Of a stretch of 64,000 nt of DNA, positions 25,480 to 34,333 are shown piece after piece; position 1 is the first letter of the stretch, and every line of letters starts with the position of its first letter. The stretch comes from Thiothrix lacustris DSM 21227 (lineage in GTDB: Bacteria > Pseudomonadota > Gammaproteobacteria > Thiotrichales > Thiotrichaceae): positions 84,532-148,531 of the forward strand of contig NZ_JHYQ01000007.1 of assembly GCF_000621325.1 (NCBI RefSeq). The letters are read 5' to 3'. The notes under the pieces are model-generated. The model had not been told where the DNA came from, did not search any database, and saw nothing but the letters and a program-made list of their open reading frames with translations. The translations under genes and the position numbers were made by a program.

Positions 25480-26748
25480 TTAAACAACCATTCCGGCACC
25501 GACCGTATTATTCGTGCTCTCATCAATCACGATGAATGCACCCGTGCCACGATTATCCGCATACGCATCCACAAACAGCGGTTGTGCCAGCTTGAAGGTG
25601 ACGTTGGCAATGTCATTCATCGCTAACTGGTTCACCGGCTGCTTATCCAGCGTATTCACATCCACGCGCCAGGCAATGTCGGCGACTTTGGCCTTGGTGT
25701 CGCGGGTGGTATGGCGGATCAGGTAAGTACGCGCCCGATCCAGCGGGCTTTCTGCTAACCAGCAGACGGTGGCGTTCAGTTGCTTGGTCTGCGTGGGCAA
25801 GTCAGTGGCTTTCACCAGCATATCGCCGCGTGAAATGTCGATTTCATCCGCCAATAATACGGTGACGGATTGTTCGGTTTCCGCTGTGGTTAACGGTGTT
25901 CCACCCAATTCAAGCGCTTTGACCGTGCTAGAAAGGCCGGAGGGTAATACCGTCACGCGCTCGCCCACACTCAGGCTGCCGGATTCCACTCGCCCCATGA
26001 AGCCCCGGTAATCATGCAACTGTGGATTGCTGGCATCCTGCGGGCGGCACACGTACTGGACGGGGAAACGGAACGCCGCTGCATGGCGTTTTTGCGCACT
26101 TGGCGTGGTTTCCAGAATATCCATGAGTGTTTGGCCTTGATACCAATCCAGCTTGTCGCCACGCTCCACCACCATGTCGCCATTGAGGGCGGAAAGCGGC
26201 ATGAATTGCACGTCACGGATACCCAATTGTTCGGCAAAATCCAGATAATCCCGCTGGATTTCCTCGAAACGCGCCTGGCTGTAATCCACCAAATCCATTT
26301 TATTCACCGCCACCAGCAAATGCGGAATCCCCAGCAAATGCGCCAGATACGAGTGCCGCCGGGTCTGGGTTAAGACACCTTTCCGCGCATCCACCAGAAT
26401 AATCGCAAGGTTGGCGGTGGAAGCCGCCGTCACCATATTGCGAGTGTATTGCTCATGCCCCGGCGCATCGGCAATGATAAATTTGCGCGTGCCGGTGCTG
26501 AAATAGCGGTAAGCGACGTCAATGGTGATGCCTTGTTCACGTTCGGCTTGCAAACCATCGGTGAGCAGTGACAGGTCAACCTCCTGCATTCCGCGCCGTT
26601 GCGAGGTTTTGGTGATGGCACTCAAGGTGTCCGCCAAAATGGCTTTGGAATCGAACAGCAAACGCCCGATCAGGGTACTTTTGCCATCGTCGACACTGCC
26701 GCAGGTCAGCAGGCGCAACAAGCCGTGGTCTTCAAGCGGATGTGTCAT
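25480..26748 (-). CDS. cysN: Sulfate adenylyltransferase subunit 1 (GTPase) CysN
   Basis: Protein of 422 residues, an EF-Tu-like GTPase whose hydrolysis pulls ATP sulfurylase forward. G1 is GSVDDGKST (17-25), G3 DAPGHEQY and G4 NKMDLVD. Its length shows a stand-alone CysN without the APS kinase (CysC) fusion, in line with a pathway that reduces APS directly. It shares one base with the end of cysD (TAATG), which couples their translation. Confidence 0.95.
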   Translation of the reverse strand: MTHPLEDHGLLRLLTCGSVDDGKSTLIGRLLFDSKAILADTLSAITKTSQRRGMQEVDLSLLTDGLQAEREQGITIDVAYRYFSTGTRKFIIADAPGHEQYTRNMVTAASTANLAIILVDARKGVLTQTRRHSYLAHLLGIPHLLVAVNKMDLVDYSQARFEEIQRDYLDFAEQLGIRDVQFMPLSALNGDMVVERGDKLDWYQGQTLMDILETTPSAQKRHAAAFRFPVQYVCRPQDASNPQLHDYRGFMGRVESGSLSVGERVTVLPSGLSSTVKALELGGTPLTTAETEQSVTVLLADEIDISRGDMLVKATDLPTQTKQLNATVCWLAESPLDRARTYLIRHTTRDTKAKVADIAWRVDVNTLDKQPVNQLAMNDIANVTFKLAQPLFVDAYADNRGTGAFIVIDESTNNTVGAGMVV

Positions 26749-27674
26749 TAGAAATAGCCCTCTTTTTTACGTTGTTCCATCGCGGCTTCGGATGCTTGGT
26801 CATCCAGTCGGGTAGCGCCGCGTTCAGTAATGGTGGTGGTCGCGGTTTCGGCAATGATTTTTTCAATTGAATCTGCATCAGAAATCACGGGTGCAGTGCA
26901 GGTAATGTCGCCGACAGTACGGAAGCGTACTTGCAGGTCGATGATTTCCTCACCCGCTTGCGCCGGGGTAATGTCGGTCACGGGTACGATCGAACCTTGG
27001 CGGTACACAATCGGGCGGGTGTGGGCAAAGTAAATGCTGGGTAATGCCAATCCTTCGCGCTCGATGTATTGCCACACATCCAGCTCTGTCCAGTTGGAAA
27101 TCGGGAAGGCGCGGATGTTTTCACCCTTATGGCTGCGGGCGTTGTACAGGTTCCAGAGTTCCGGGCGCTGATTTTTCGGGTCCCATTGCCCGAATTCGTC
27201 GCGGAAGCTCATGATGCGTTCTTTGGCGCGTGCTTTTTCCTCATCACGGCGTGCACCGCCAATGCAGGCATCGAAACCGTGCTCTTCAATGGCTTCCAAT
27301 AAGGTGACGGATTGGTGCTTGTTACGCGATTCCGTCGGTGATTTGAGCACGACCGTGCCGCGCAGTATAGAGTCTTCTACGGAGCGCACGATCAGACGTT
27401 CACCGATGTCAGCGGCTTTGCGGTCACGGAAGGCGATGACTTCGGGGTAATTATGCCCGGTGTCGATATGCAGCAAGGGAAAGGGGAAACGTCCGGGGCG
27501 GAAGGCTTTTTCCGCCAGACGCAGCAGACAGATCGAATCTTTGCCACCGGAAAACAGCAAAGCCGGATTACTGCATTGCCCTGCTACTTCGCGTAGGATG
27601 TGGATGGCTTCAGCTTCCAACCAATCGAGGTGGCTGAGAAGCCGCCGCTGTGGTTTGAGTGTGTTGAGGAACAT
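26748..27674 (-). CDS. cysD: Sulfate adenylyltransferase subunit 2 CysD
   Basis: Catalytic subunit of 308 residues that makes adenosine 5'-phosphosulfate from ATP and sulfate. The PP-loop SGGKDS is in PALLFSGGKDSICLLRLAEKAF, with the family blocks HIDTGHNYPEVIAFRD and ACIGGARRDEEKARAKERIMSFRD. It ends with the typical MEQRKKEGYF. It is the first gene of cysDN-permease and starts 35 bp after the proximal end of a 54-bp promoter module. Confidence 0.96.
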   Translation of the reverse strand: MFLNTLKPQRRLLSHLDWLEAEAIHILREVAGQCSNPALLFSGGKDSICLLRLAEKAFRPGRFPFPLLHIDTGHNYPEVIAFRDRKAADIGERLIVRSVEDSILRGTVVLKSPTESRNKHQSVTLLEAIEEHGFDACIGGARRDEEKARAKERIMSFRDEFGQWDPKNQRPELWNLYNARSHKGENIRAFPISNWTELDVWQYIEREGLALPSIYFAHTRPIVYRQGSIVPVTDITPAQAGEEIIDLQVRFRTVGDITCTAPVISDADSIEKIIAETATTTITERGATRLDDQASEAAMEQRKKEGYF

Positions 27675-27708
27675 GGCGTTATATCCTGAGTAAACGTGAA
27701 TACGACCT

Positions 27709-27762
27709 AGTATCCGTGAACTTCTTAAGTTAAAAAAACGATATAATTAGATGTTAATATCT
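27709..27762 (-). promoter_or_regulatory. 54-bp sulfur promoter module, copy 1 (cysD)
   Basis: Gapless relative of the modules at 30779 and 30892. It identifies with copy 2 at 43 of 54 positions. It contains AAAAAAACGATATAATT and ends at the gene side in AGTATCC, whose complement GGATACT can serve as a -10 box. The distance to the cysD start codon is 35 bp. On the other side it lies 26 bp before the divergent gene at 27789. Confidence 0.82.
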
Positions 27763-27788
27763 AATAAAAAGATTAAGAGGAGGAGAAA

Positions 27789-28301
27789 ATGACAACTGCT
27801 GTCTTTATTAAGACCCCTAAAGGCGTTGAGGAAGTGGAAACCAAAGCGAATGGCTTGTCGATGATCCAGCGTTGGGTGCTCATTTCCATTGATGGCAAAC
27901 GCACCTTTGCAGATCTCAAGACATTGCCGCGCGTGAATGACTTGGAGGGTATTCTGACTTTCTTGGAGACAGGTGGTTATATTGCCCCGGTCAGTACCCC
28001 GGCAAGCGTGGGTTCCGACATGGTTAAGCAAGCGCCTAATACAACCCTTTCTATCTTCCGACCCTTACCGGCCACCGTTGACCCCAAGACGTTCGGCATG
28101 GCAAAAAATTTTATGATCAATACCTTAAATGCTTTTTGTGGGTCATATGGCGCCACTGCTTTGGTAAGAAGTATTGAACATTGCCAAACCCATGAGGAGC
28201 TGCGTGCCCTGTTTGATCGTTGGCATGAGGATATTGCTAATACCCGCCAAGGACAAAAACAGGGCAAGGATTTGCAGAAAAAGCTACTGGATGTGCTTTG
28301 A
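27789..28301 (+). CDS. Hypothetical protein encoded between cysD and cysI
   Basis: Protein of 170 residues with a strong ribosome site (AAGAGGAGGAGAAA before the ATG). The first about 70 residues (MTTAVFIKTPKGVEEVETKANGL, then MIQRWVLISIDGKRTFADLK and LEGILTFLETGGYIAPV) have the pattern of a winged-helix-like domain seen at the start of many uncharacterised beta- and gammaproteobacterial proteins. The C-terminal half is helical with a single cysteine and a basic tail. No signal peptide or membrane segment is visible. It is divergent from cysD across a 114-bp region, and its last 18 bp overlap the end of cysI on the other strand. A link to sulfur metabolism is suggested only by position. Confidence 0.75.
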   Translation: MTTAVFIKTPKGVEEVETKANGLSMIQRWVLISIDGKRTFADLKTLPRVNDLEGILTFLETGGYIAPVSTPASVGSDMVKQAPNTTLSIFRPLPATVDPKTFGMAKNFMINTLNAFCGSYGATALVRSIEHCQTHEELRALFDRWHEDIANTRQGQKQGKDLQKKLLDVL

Positions 28302-30011
28302 GGCAAGGTAGCCTTTGCGTACTACAAAATCCCCAAGCGGTTCACTTTCGATGCGTTTGGCGGCGAATTCAGCCAGCAAACCATCCAGTGTGTTGAGGAT
28401 GGCGGCTTCATCCAAATTCTCGCGGTACAGCGTGTTGAGCCGATCACCGTTGAAACTGGCACCGAGATAAAGGTTGTAACGCCCCGGTGATTTGCCGATC
28501 AGGCCGATTTCACCTAACACTGAACGCCCGCATCCATTGGGGCAGCCGGTCATGCGGATTTTGATTTCATCATGACGCAAGCCGTGTTTATCCAGCGACA
28601 CTTCCAGTTTGCTGATCAGTTCCGGCAAATAACGTTCGGCTTCGGCCATGGCTTGCGGGCAGGTATTCAGTGCCACACAGGCGATGGAGTTACGCCGTAA
28701 GCCAGATAAGTGACTGGCATCTGAGGCATAGCCGTGCGTTTGCAGAATACTTTCCACCGTGCCGATGTGTTCTTCGGATACTCCGGTCAGGATCAGGTTC
28801 TGGTTGCCTGTCATGCGAAAACCGCAGATATTTTGCGCGGCGATTTCCCGCAAGGCTGTTTTCAGGTGATGGGTGTCATTATCCAGCACGCGCCCGTATT
28901 CCAGCCGTAAACCCAGGTGCCATAAGCCATCGGTGGTGGAACGCCAGCCGAAACGGTCGCCCGTGGTCTCAAATTCAAACGGACGTACTTTGCCCAGTGC
29001 AAACCCCAGACGGGTATTCAACTCCCGCTTGAACCAGTCCAGCCCGTGCCGGTCGAGGGTGTATTTGAAACGCGATAGCTTGCGGTCTTGGCGATTGCCA
29101 TAATCACGCTGGATGGCGACGGTGTGGAAACACACGTCCAACACCTGTTCCGGCGTGCAAAAACCGATGGTGGATGCCAAGCGTGCGTAAGTATCTTCGC
29201 GCCCAAACGTAAACCCTAAACCTCCACCGACCGCAACGTTGAAACCTGCCAGTTTGCCGTTTTGCTCAATCGCTATCAGGCCGATGTCGTTGGCGTACAC
29301 GTCCATGTCGTTGAATGGCGGAATCGCAATGGCAATCTTGAATTTGCGCGGCAGGTAATGCTTGCCGTACAGCGGCTCGATTTCCTCCGCTTCACCGCCT
29401 GCCACCAGCGTTTTGCCTTGTTCCTCGTCCAACCAGATTTCGTGGTAGGCACGCGACTGGGGCAGCAAATGGTCGCTGATCTTTTGCGCCCACGGGAACA
29501 CTTCCGCATGAAAACTCGACAGCGTGGGGTCGGGTGTACACATCACATTGCGGTTCACGTCGCCACACCCGGCAATGCTGTCTAGCAAGGCTGCATCCAT
29601 CGCCTTGATGGTGTTCTTCATGTCGAACTTGATAATGCCGTGAAACTGCAAGGCTTGGCGCGTGGTAATGCGCGAGGTGCCATTGCCGTAACGGTTGCTG
29701 ATGTCGTCGAGTTTGACCCATTGCTCAGCGCTCAAATCGCCGCCCGCCACCCGCAGGCGGATCATGAAGGAGTACGCCGGTTCGAGCTTTTTATCCTGCC
29801 GATGCAGACGCACATCGCGGTTATCCTGCATGTACGAGCCGTGAAATTTCACCAGTTGTACATTGTCTTCGCTGATCGCGCCGGTGATCGGGTTGTGGAA
29901 ATCGTCTACCAGATTACCGCGCAAGTAGTTGCTGCTATCCTTGATGTGTTCGACCGCAGAACCGTTAGGGGCAAGCGCGTTGAGGGGTTTGGGTGTCGCT
30001 GTATGTTCCAT
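28284..30011 (-). CDS. cysI: Sulfite reductase haemoprotein (beta) subunit CysI
   Basis: Protein of 575 residues that reduces sulfite to sulfide at a sirohaem-[4Fe-4S] centre. The ATG at 30011 (MEHTATPKPLNALAP) shares one base with the cysH stop; the frame continues upstream but without a better start. The cluster cysteines are visible in ACVALNTCPQAMAEAER and TGCPNGCGRSVLGEIGLIG. It pairs with the flavoprotein CysJ encoded divergently at 30981. Translation is coupled to cysH. Confidence 0.95.
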   Translation of the reverse strand: MEHTATPKPLNALAPNGSAVEHIKDSSNYLRGNLVDDFHNPITGAISEDNVQLVKFHGSYMQDNRDVRLHRQDKKLEPAYSFMIRLRVAGGDLSAEQWVKLDDISNRYGNGTSRITTRQALQFHGIIKFDMKNTIKAMDAALLDSIAGCGDVNRNVMCTPDPTLSSFHAEVFPWAQKISDHLLPQSRAYHEIWLDEEQGKTLVAGGEAEEIEPLYGKHYLPRKFKIAIAIPPFNDMDVYANDIGLIAIEQNGKLAGFNVAVGGGLGFTFGREDTYARLASTIGFCTPEQVLDVCFHTVAIQRDYGNRQDRKLSRFKYTLDRHGLDWFKRELNTRLGFALGKVRPFEFETTGDRFGWRSTTDGLWHLGLRLEYGRVLDNDTHHLKTALREIAAQNICGFRMTGNQNLILTGVSEEHIGTVESILQTHGYASDASHLSGLRRNSIACVALNTCPQAMAEAERYLPELISKLEVSLDKHGLRHDEIKIRMTGCPNGCGRSVLGEIGLIGKSPGRYNLYLGASFNGDRLNTLYRENLDEAAILNTLDGLLAEFAAKRIESEPLGDFVVRKGYLASKHIQ

Positions 30012-30745
30012 TAGGCTGCCTTTTTCAAGGGGTTGCGTGTGCCATCGTGCAGGCCGCATTCCTGATTGTGGGATTCCCACCACCAGCGCCCGGCACGTTC
30101 GTCTTCGCCTACTGCCACGGCGCGGGTGCAGGGGGCGCAGCCAATACTGGGGAAAAGTTCATCATGCAGCTTGTTGTAAGGGATGTCGTATTGGCGGATA
30201 TAGCCCCACAATTGCGCGGTGGTCGCATTCAGCAGCGGGTTGAATTTCACCAGATCGCGTTGTTCATCGCGCTCAAACAAACCCATGTCAGCGCGGAAAC
30301 TGGATTGTGTTGCCCGTAACCCCGTGATCCATACCTGTGCGCCGGTGAGTGCGCGGTTGAGCGGTTCAATTTTGCGGATGGTGCAGCATTCTTTGCGATT
30401 GCCGACCGATTCGTAAAGCGCGTTGATGCCTTTGAGGGTGACGTAATGCTCAATCGCGGCGGTTTGCGGGTAAAACACTTTGATCGGCTTGCCGTACTTG
30501 TTGCGGGTTGCGTCAAGCGTGTCGTAGGTTTCTTTGAAATTGCGCCCGGTATCCAGCGTGAATACCTCGATGTCGAGATCGTTACGGAAGATGGCATCAG
30601 TAATCACCTGATCTTCCAGCCCCAGACTGGTGGAAAAAGCAATGCGTCCGTCGAAGCGTTGGCGCAAGGCAAGCAGGGCTTCGTCCAGTGTCAGGTCGTG
30701 GAAATCAGCGTGCAAGGTTTGCAGCGGTGCGGTTGTTAATGTCAT
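30011..30745 (-). CDS. cysH: Adenylyl-sulfate (APS) reductase CysH, [4Fe-4S] type
   Basis: Thioredoxin-dependent reductase of about 244 residues. The cysteine pairs ECCTIRKI and GCAPCTRAV are the [4Fe-4S] ligands that mark APS reductases; PAPS reductases of the E. coli type lack them. The catalytic cysteine is in the C-terminal SHNQECGLHDGTRNP. This agrees with the absence of an APS kinase gene here. I take the ATG at 30745 because the promoter module then lies at the same distance (34 bp) as in the other two copies; an ATG at 30760 is possible. Confidence 0.94.
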   Translation of the reverse strand: MTLTTAPLQTLHADFHDLTLDEALLALRQRFDGRIAFSTSLGLEDQVITDAIFRNDLDIEVFTLDTGRNFKETYDTLDATRNKYGKPIKVFYPQTAAIEHYVTLKGINALYESVGNRKECCTIRKIEPLNRALTGAQVWITGLRATQSSFRADMGLFERDEQRDLVKFNPLLNATTAQLWGYIRQYDIPYNKLHDELFPSIGCAPCTRAVAVGEDERAGRWWWESHNQECGLHDGTRNPLKKAA

Positions 30746-30778
30746 GGTCTTGTGCCTCATGGAAAGTGGATGAGGCGC

Positions 30779-30832
30779 AGTATCCCTGAAACGTTAAAGC
30801 GAAAAAAACGATATAATTCGATATGAATATCT
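30779..30832 (-). promoter_or_regulatory. 54-bp sulfur promoter module, copy 2 (cysH)
   Basis: This copy reads AGTATCC at 30779 to AATATCT at 30832. It is identical to copy 3 at 46 of 54 positions without gaps, with copy 3 inverted. Inside, GATAT repeats at a 10-bp step and GATATGAATATC is a palindrome. Transcribed leftward, GGATACT is a candidate -10 box and the T-rich block a poor -35, which would suit an activator-dependent promoter. Confidence 0.85.
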
Positions 30833-30891
30833 TGAAAATGGATTTAATCGATGAGAAATTTAACTATTTCTAGTCTTTTTAGCTCTTTTTG

Positions 30892-30945
30892 AGATATTCA
30901 TATCAGATAATATCACTTTTTTCGCTCTAAAGTTTCATGGATACT
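30892..30945 (+). promoter_or_regulatory. 54-bp sulfur promoter module, copy 3 (cysJ)
   Basis: Inverted copy facing cysJ. Its gene-side end lies 36 bp before the cysJ ATG. Together with copy 2 it makes the 166-bp cysH-cysJ intergenic region almost mirror-symmetric, with 59 bp of AT-rich DNA between the two arms. The binding protein could be CysB or another LysR-type regulator, but this is inference. Confidence 0.85.
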
Positions 30946-30980
30946 CGGCGGCATTCATCACTTTTGAAGGAGTGGCACAC

Positions 30981-32744
30981 ATGCTGCTAAGCCCACAACA
31001 ATTCCAGCAAGTATCCGGTGCTGTCCGTGATCTCACACCCACGCAACTGGCTTGGGTCAGCGGTTACCTCTCCGGTTTAACGACCCAGCAGGCATTGCCG
31101 ACCCCTGCTATTGCCGCCCATACCCTGAAAACCACCATCCTTTACGGTAGTCAGACGGGGAACGGCAAGCGGGTTGCCGAGCAGTTGTATGCCCGCTTGC
31201 AAGCCCAGACTGCCGAGGTGTCGTTACACGATGTGAAATCCTACCGCCCACAGCAACTCAAGCAGGAACAGCGTCTGATTCTGGTGATCAGTACCCACGG
31301 CAATGGTGAACCGCCGGATGATGCCCGTGCGTTTTTCCAGTTTCTGCACAGTGAGCGTGCACCACGCTTGGAAAAGTTGGAATACGCCGTGCTGGCCTTG
31401 GGTGACAGCAGTTATGAGGATTTTTGCCAGACCGGCCTGTTATTGGATCAGCGTCTGGCGGAACTGGGTGCAACCCGTTTGCTGGAGCGGGTGGATTGCG
31501 ATGTGGATTTCAGCACCACCGCCAGTACGTGGCAGCAAGCGGTGCTGGAGAAAACCCCCGCTGCTGCTGCCGATAACAGCATTCACTTTGCCCGTAACCC
31601 GTTGGCAGCCGCGATTGCGCCTGTGTCTGCGCCAGCGTACACGGCGGAACACCCGTTTCAGGCTGAAGTGCTGGGGCGGGTGGTGTTAACCGATGATGAT
31701 TCCGCCAAAGAGGTGTTGCATCTGGAATTGTCGCTGGAAGGTTCTGGTATCCACTACCAACCCGGCGATATTCTGGCGGTCAGCGTGCCGAACCCCCCGG
31801 ATTTGGTAGAGAAGGTCTTGGCTCTCAGCGGTTTGCACGGCGGTGATGCGGTGCTGGTGCGGGGCGAAACAAGGACGCTGCAAGAGGCTTTGCGTGGGCA
31901 TTACGAACTTTCCCACCTGACTCGGCGGCAAGTGCAAGCCTATGCCAAGTTGATTGCCCACTCGGCATTACAAGCGGCGGCAGAGGATAAAACGGCCTTG
32001 CAAGCGTGGCTGGCAGCGGCTGATTGGGCGGATTTGCTGCACGAATTTCCCGGCAAGCTGGCGGCGCAAGCGCTGGTGGATGTGCTGCGCCCCTTGCAGG
32101 CACGTCAATATTCGATTGCTTCCAGCCCTGTCGCGCACCCGGATGAGGTGCATTTGCTGGTCAAGCGGGTACGCTACGATTTTCAGGGACGTACCCATTG
32201 GGGAACCGCATCCAATGCGTTAGCGGGCTTGCAAAGTGGTGATGCGGTGGCAGTGCATTGGTTGGCGAATCCGCATTTCAAGTTACCGACGGACTCGGAG
32301 ACACCGCTGATCATGATTGGGGCGGGTACAGGTGTGGCACCTTTCCGCAGTTTCTTGCTGGAACGTGATGTGCAGGGGCTGCGTGGCAAAACGTGGTTGT
32401 TTTTTGGGGAGCAACGTTTCCGCAGTGATTTTCTGTACCAAACCGAATGGCAGCAATTGCTGGCCAATGGCACGCTGGAACGCCTGAGCGTGGCGTTTTC
32501 GCGGGATCAGGCGGAAAAGCAGTATGTGCAACATCGGCTACGCGAAGCAGCGCGTGAGGTGTATCAGTGGTTGCAAGCCGGGGCGCACGTGTACGTGTGT
32601 GGTGATATGCACGGCATGGCGAAGGATGTGCATCAAGCTTTGCTCGACATTGTGGCAGAGCAGGGCGGGCTGACTGCCAGTGCCGCCGCTGCCTTGCTGG
32701 AACAATGGATAGGCGAGCGACGTTACCAGCGGGATATTTATTAA
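30981..32744 (+). CDS. cysJ: Sulfite reductase flavoprotein (alpha) subunit CysJ
   Basis: Protein of 587 residues; the ATG at 30981 follows AAGGAG by 9 bp. The flavodoxin domain (about 48-190) has TILYGSQTGNGKRVAEQL. The FAD/NADPH reductase part has RQYSIASSPVAHPDEVHLLVKRV, IMIGAGTGVAPFRSFL and the C-terminal EQWIGERRYQRDIY, which closes over FAD. It passes NADPH electrons to CysI. It is divergent from cysH-cysI under a shared mirrored control region. Confidence 0.95.
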   Translation: MLLSPQQFQQVSGAVRDLTPTQLAWVSGYLSGLTTQQALPTPAIAAHTLKTTILYGSQTGNGKRVAEQLYARLQAQTAEVSLHDVKSYRPQQLKQEQRLILVISTHGNGEPPDDARAFFQFLHSERAPRLEKLEYAVLALGDSSYEDFCQTGLLLDQRLAELGATRLLERVDCDVDFSTTASTWQQAVLEKTPAAAADNSIHFARNPLAAAIAPVSAPAYTAEHPFQAEVLGRVVLTDDDSAKEVLHLELSLEGSGIHYQPGDILAVSVPNPPDLVEKVLALSGLHGGDAVLVRGETRTLQEALRGHYELSHLTRRQVQAYAKLIAHSALQAAAEDKTALQAWLAAADWADLLHEFPGKLAAQALVDVLRPLQARQYSIASSPVAHPDEVHLLVKRVRYDFQGRTHWGTASNALAGLQSGDAVAVHWLANPHFKLPTDSETPLIMIGAGTGVAPFRSFLLERDVQGLRGKTWLFFGEQRFRSDFLYQTEWQQLLANGTLERLSVAFSRDQAEKQYVQHRLREAAREVYQWLQAGAHVYVCGDMHGMAKDVHQALLDIVAEQGGLTASAAAALLEQWIGERRYQRDIY

Positions 32745-32754
32745 GCGTTAGGGC

Positions 32755-33615
32755 TTATTTGAATACCACGGTTTTATTGCCATCCATGAACACGCGGCGT
32801 TCGATGTGCAAGCGCACGGCTTTGGCGAGGGCGCTGTTTTCCAGATCGCGACCGAGGGCTGCGAGAGCTTCCGGCTGGTAACTGTGGTCGACGCGCTCGA
32901 CGGATTGTTCAATGATGGGGCCTTCGTCCAGGTCGGAGGTCACGTAATGCGCGGTTGCACCGATCAGTTTCACGCCACGGTCATAGGCTTGGTGGTAAGG
33001 GCGTGCGCCCTTGAAGCCGGGCAGGAAAGAGTGGTGGATATTGATGCATTTGCCGGTGAGTTTGCGGCAGGTGTCGTCGGATAGGATTTGCATGTAACGC
33101 GCCAGCACCACCAGTTCGGCTTGGGTTTCGGCGACGATTTCCAACATGCGGGCTTCCTGTTCGGCTTTGTTGGTTTTGTCGACGGGCAGGCAGATGAAGC
33201 GGATGCCTTCGCGTTCTACCAGCGAGCGCAAGTCCATGTGGTTGGAGACCACGCAGACCACGTTCATGTTCAGGTCGCCCTTGTTTTTGCGGTACAGCAA
33301 GTCCACCAGACAGTGGTCGGCTTTGGATACCATCAGGATGACGCGAGTCGCACGGGTGGCGTTGGTAATGTGCCATTCCATCGCGAAGTGGCTGGCAATC
33401 GCTGTAAATTGCTGGCGCAGGGCGTCGATTTCAGGCGATAACGCCGCAGCGGGGCGGAACATGATGCGGCAGAAAAACCGTTGGGTCATTTCATCATCGT
33501 ATTGCGACATTTCGGTGATGTAGCACTGCGATTCCGCCAGAAAGCCGGTGATGGCGGCGACAATGCCAGTTTTCGCCGGGCAAGTGACGGTGAGGATATA
33601 GGTTTCTGCTGTCAT
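32755..33615 (-). CDS. purU: Formyltetrahydrofolate deformylase PurU
   Basis: Protein of 286 residues that hydrolyses 10-formyl-THF to formate and THF. An ACT domain fills residues 1-85 (ILTVTCPAKTGIVAAITGFLAE). The formyltransferase-like domain has the active-site block INIHHSFLPGFKGARPYHQAYDRGVKLIGATAHYVTSDLDEGPIIEQ with the catalytic N, H and D. Its product formate is the substrate of the FDH encoded upstream in the window. It is convergent with cysJ, with only 10 bp between the stops. Confidence 0.95.
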   Translation of the reverse strand: MTAETYILTVTCPAKTGIVAAITGFLAESQCYITEMSQYDDEMTQRFFCRIMFRPAAALSPEIDALRQQFTAIASHFAMEWHITNATRATRVILMVSKADHCLVDLLYRKNKGDLNMNVVCVVSNHMDLRSLVEREGIRFICLPVDKTNKAEQEARMLEIVAETQAELVVLARYMQILSDDTCRKLTGKCINIHHSFLPGFKGARPYHQAYDRGVKLIGATAHYVTSDLDEGPIIEQSVERVDHSYQPEALAALGRDLENSALAKAVRLHIERRVFMDGNKTVVFK

Positions 33616-33628
33616 GGTCTTGATGCCG

Positions 33629-34318
33629 TTAGGTTATTTTCTTGTAGAGTAAATCCCAGACGCCATGCCCCAGTTTTAAGCCCCGATTCTCAAACTTAGT
33701 CAGGGGGCGGGTATCAGGGCGCGGTGCGTAAGGCGGTTCCGGCGCAAGATTAACAAAGTCGGGGCTGGTTTGCATGACTTCAGCCATGTGGACGGCGTAG
33801 TTTTCCCAATCAGTGGCCATGTGGAATACACCGCCCGTCTGCATCCGCGAGGCCAGCAGGCTAACGAAGGGGGCTTGCACGATGCGGCGTTTATTGTGCT
33901 TGCTTTTGTGCCAAGGGTCGGGGAAGAACAGTTGCACCCGCTCCAATGAGTTCAGTGGGATGCGCTTTTGCAGGATCTCGACCGCATCCGAATTCAGCAG
34001 GCGCAGGTTTTGCAAGCCTTGTTCGCCGATCAGTTTCAGCAAATGCCCGACGCCGGGGGTGTGAACTTCAATGCCGATGAAGTCACGTTCCGGCGCGGCG
34101 CGTGCCATTTGTGCGAGGGAATCACCATTGCCGAAGCCGATTTCCAGCGTCACCGGGGCAACCCGCCCGAACAGGCTGGGGAAATCCAGTGGCGTGTCGG
34201 TGGTTTCAATCCCGAAGACTGGCCATAGGTTGGTCAGGGCTTCTTCTTGCGCCTTGGTGCGACGACCTTGGCGCAAGACGAAACTCTTAATGGTACGTGG
34301 GTGTTCTGCTGATTCCAT
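33629..34318 (-). CDS. trmB: tRNA (guanine-N7-)-methyltransferase TrmB
   Basis: SAM-dependent enzyme of 229 residues that methylates G46 in the variable loop of tRNA. Motif I is [17 protein letters not shown], and the family block [22 protein letters not shown] is intact. It lies 15 bp after thiG and 13 bp before purU in a run of minus-strand housekeeping genes (thiS-thiG-trmB-purU). Confidence 0.95.
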   Translation of the reverse strand: MESAEHPRTIKSFVLRQGRRTKAQEEALTNLWPVFGIETTDTPLDFPSLFGRVAPVTLEIGFGNGDSLAQMARAAPERDFIGIEVHTPGVGHLLKLIGEQGLQNLRLLNSDAVEILQKRIPLNSLERVQLFFPDPWHKSKHNKRRIVQAPFVSLLASRMQTGGVFHMATDWENYAVHMAEVMQTSPDFVNLAPEPPYAPRPDTRPLTKFENRGLKLGHGVWDLLYKKIT

Positions 34319-34333
34319 GATACTGCCCGTTGC

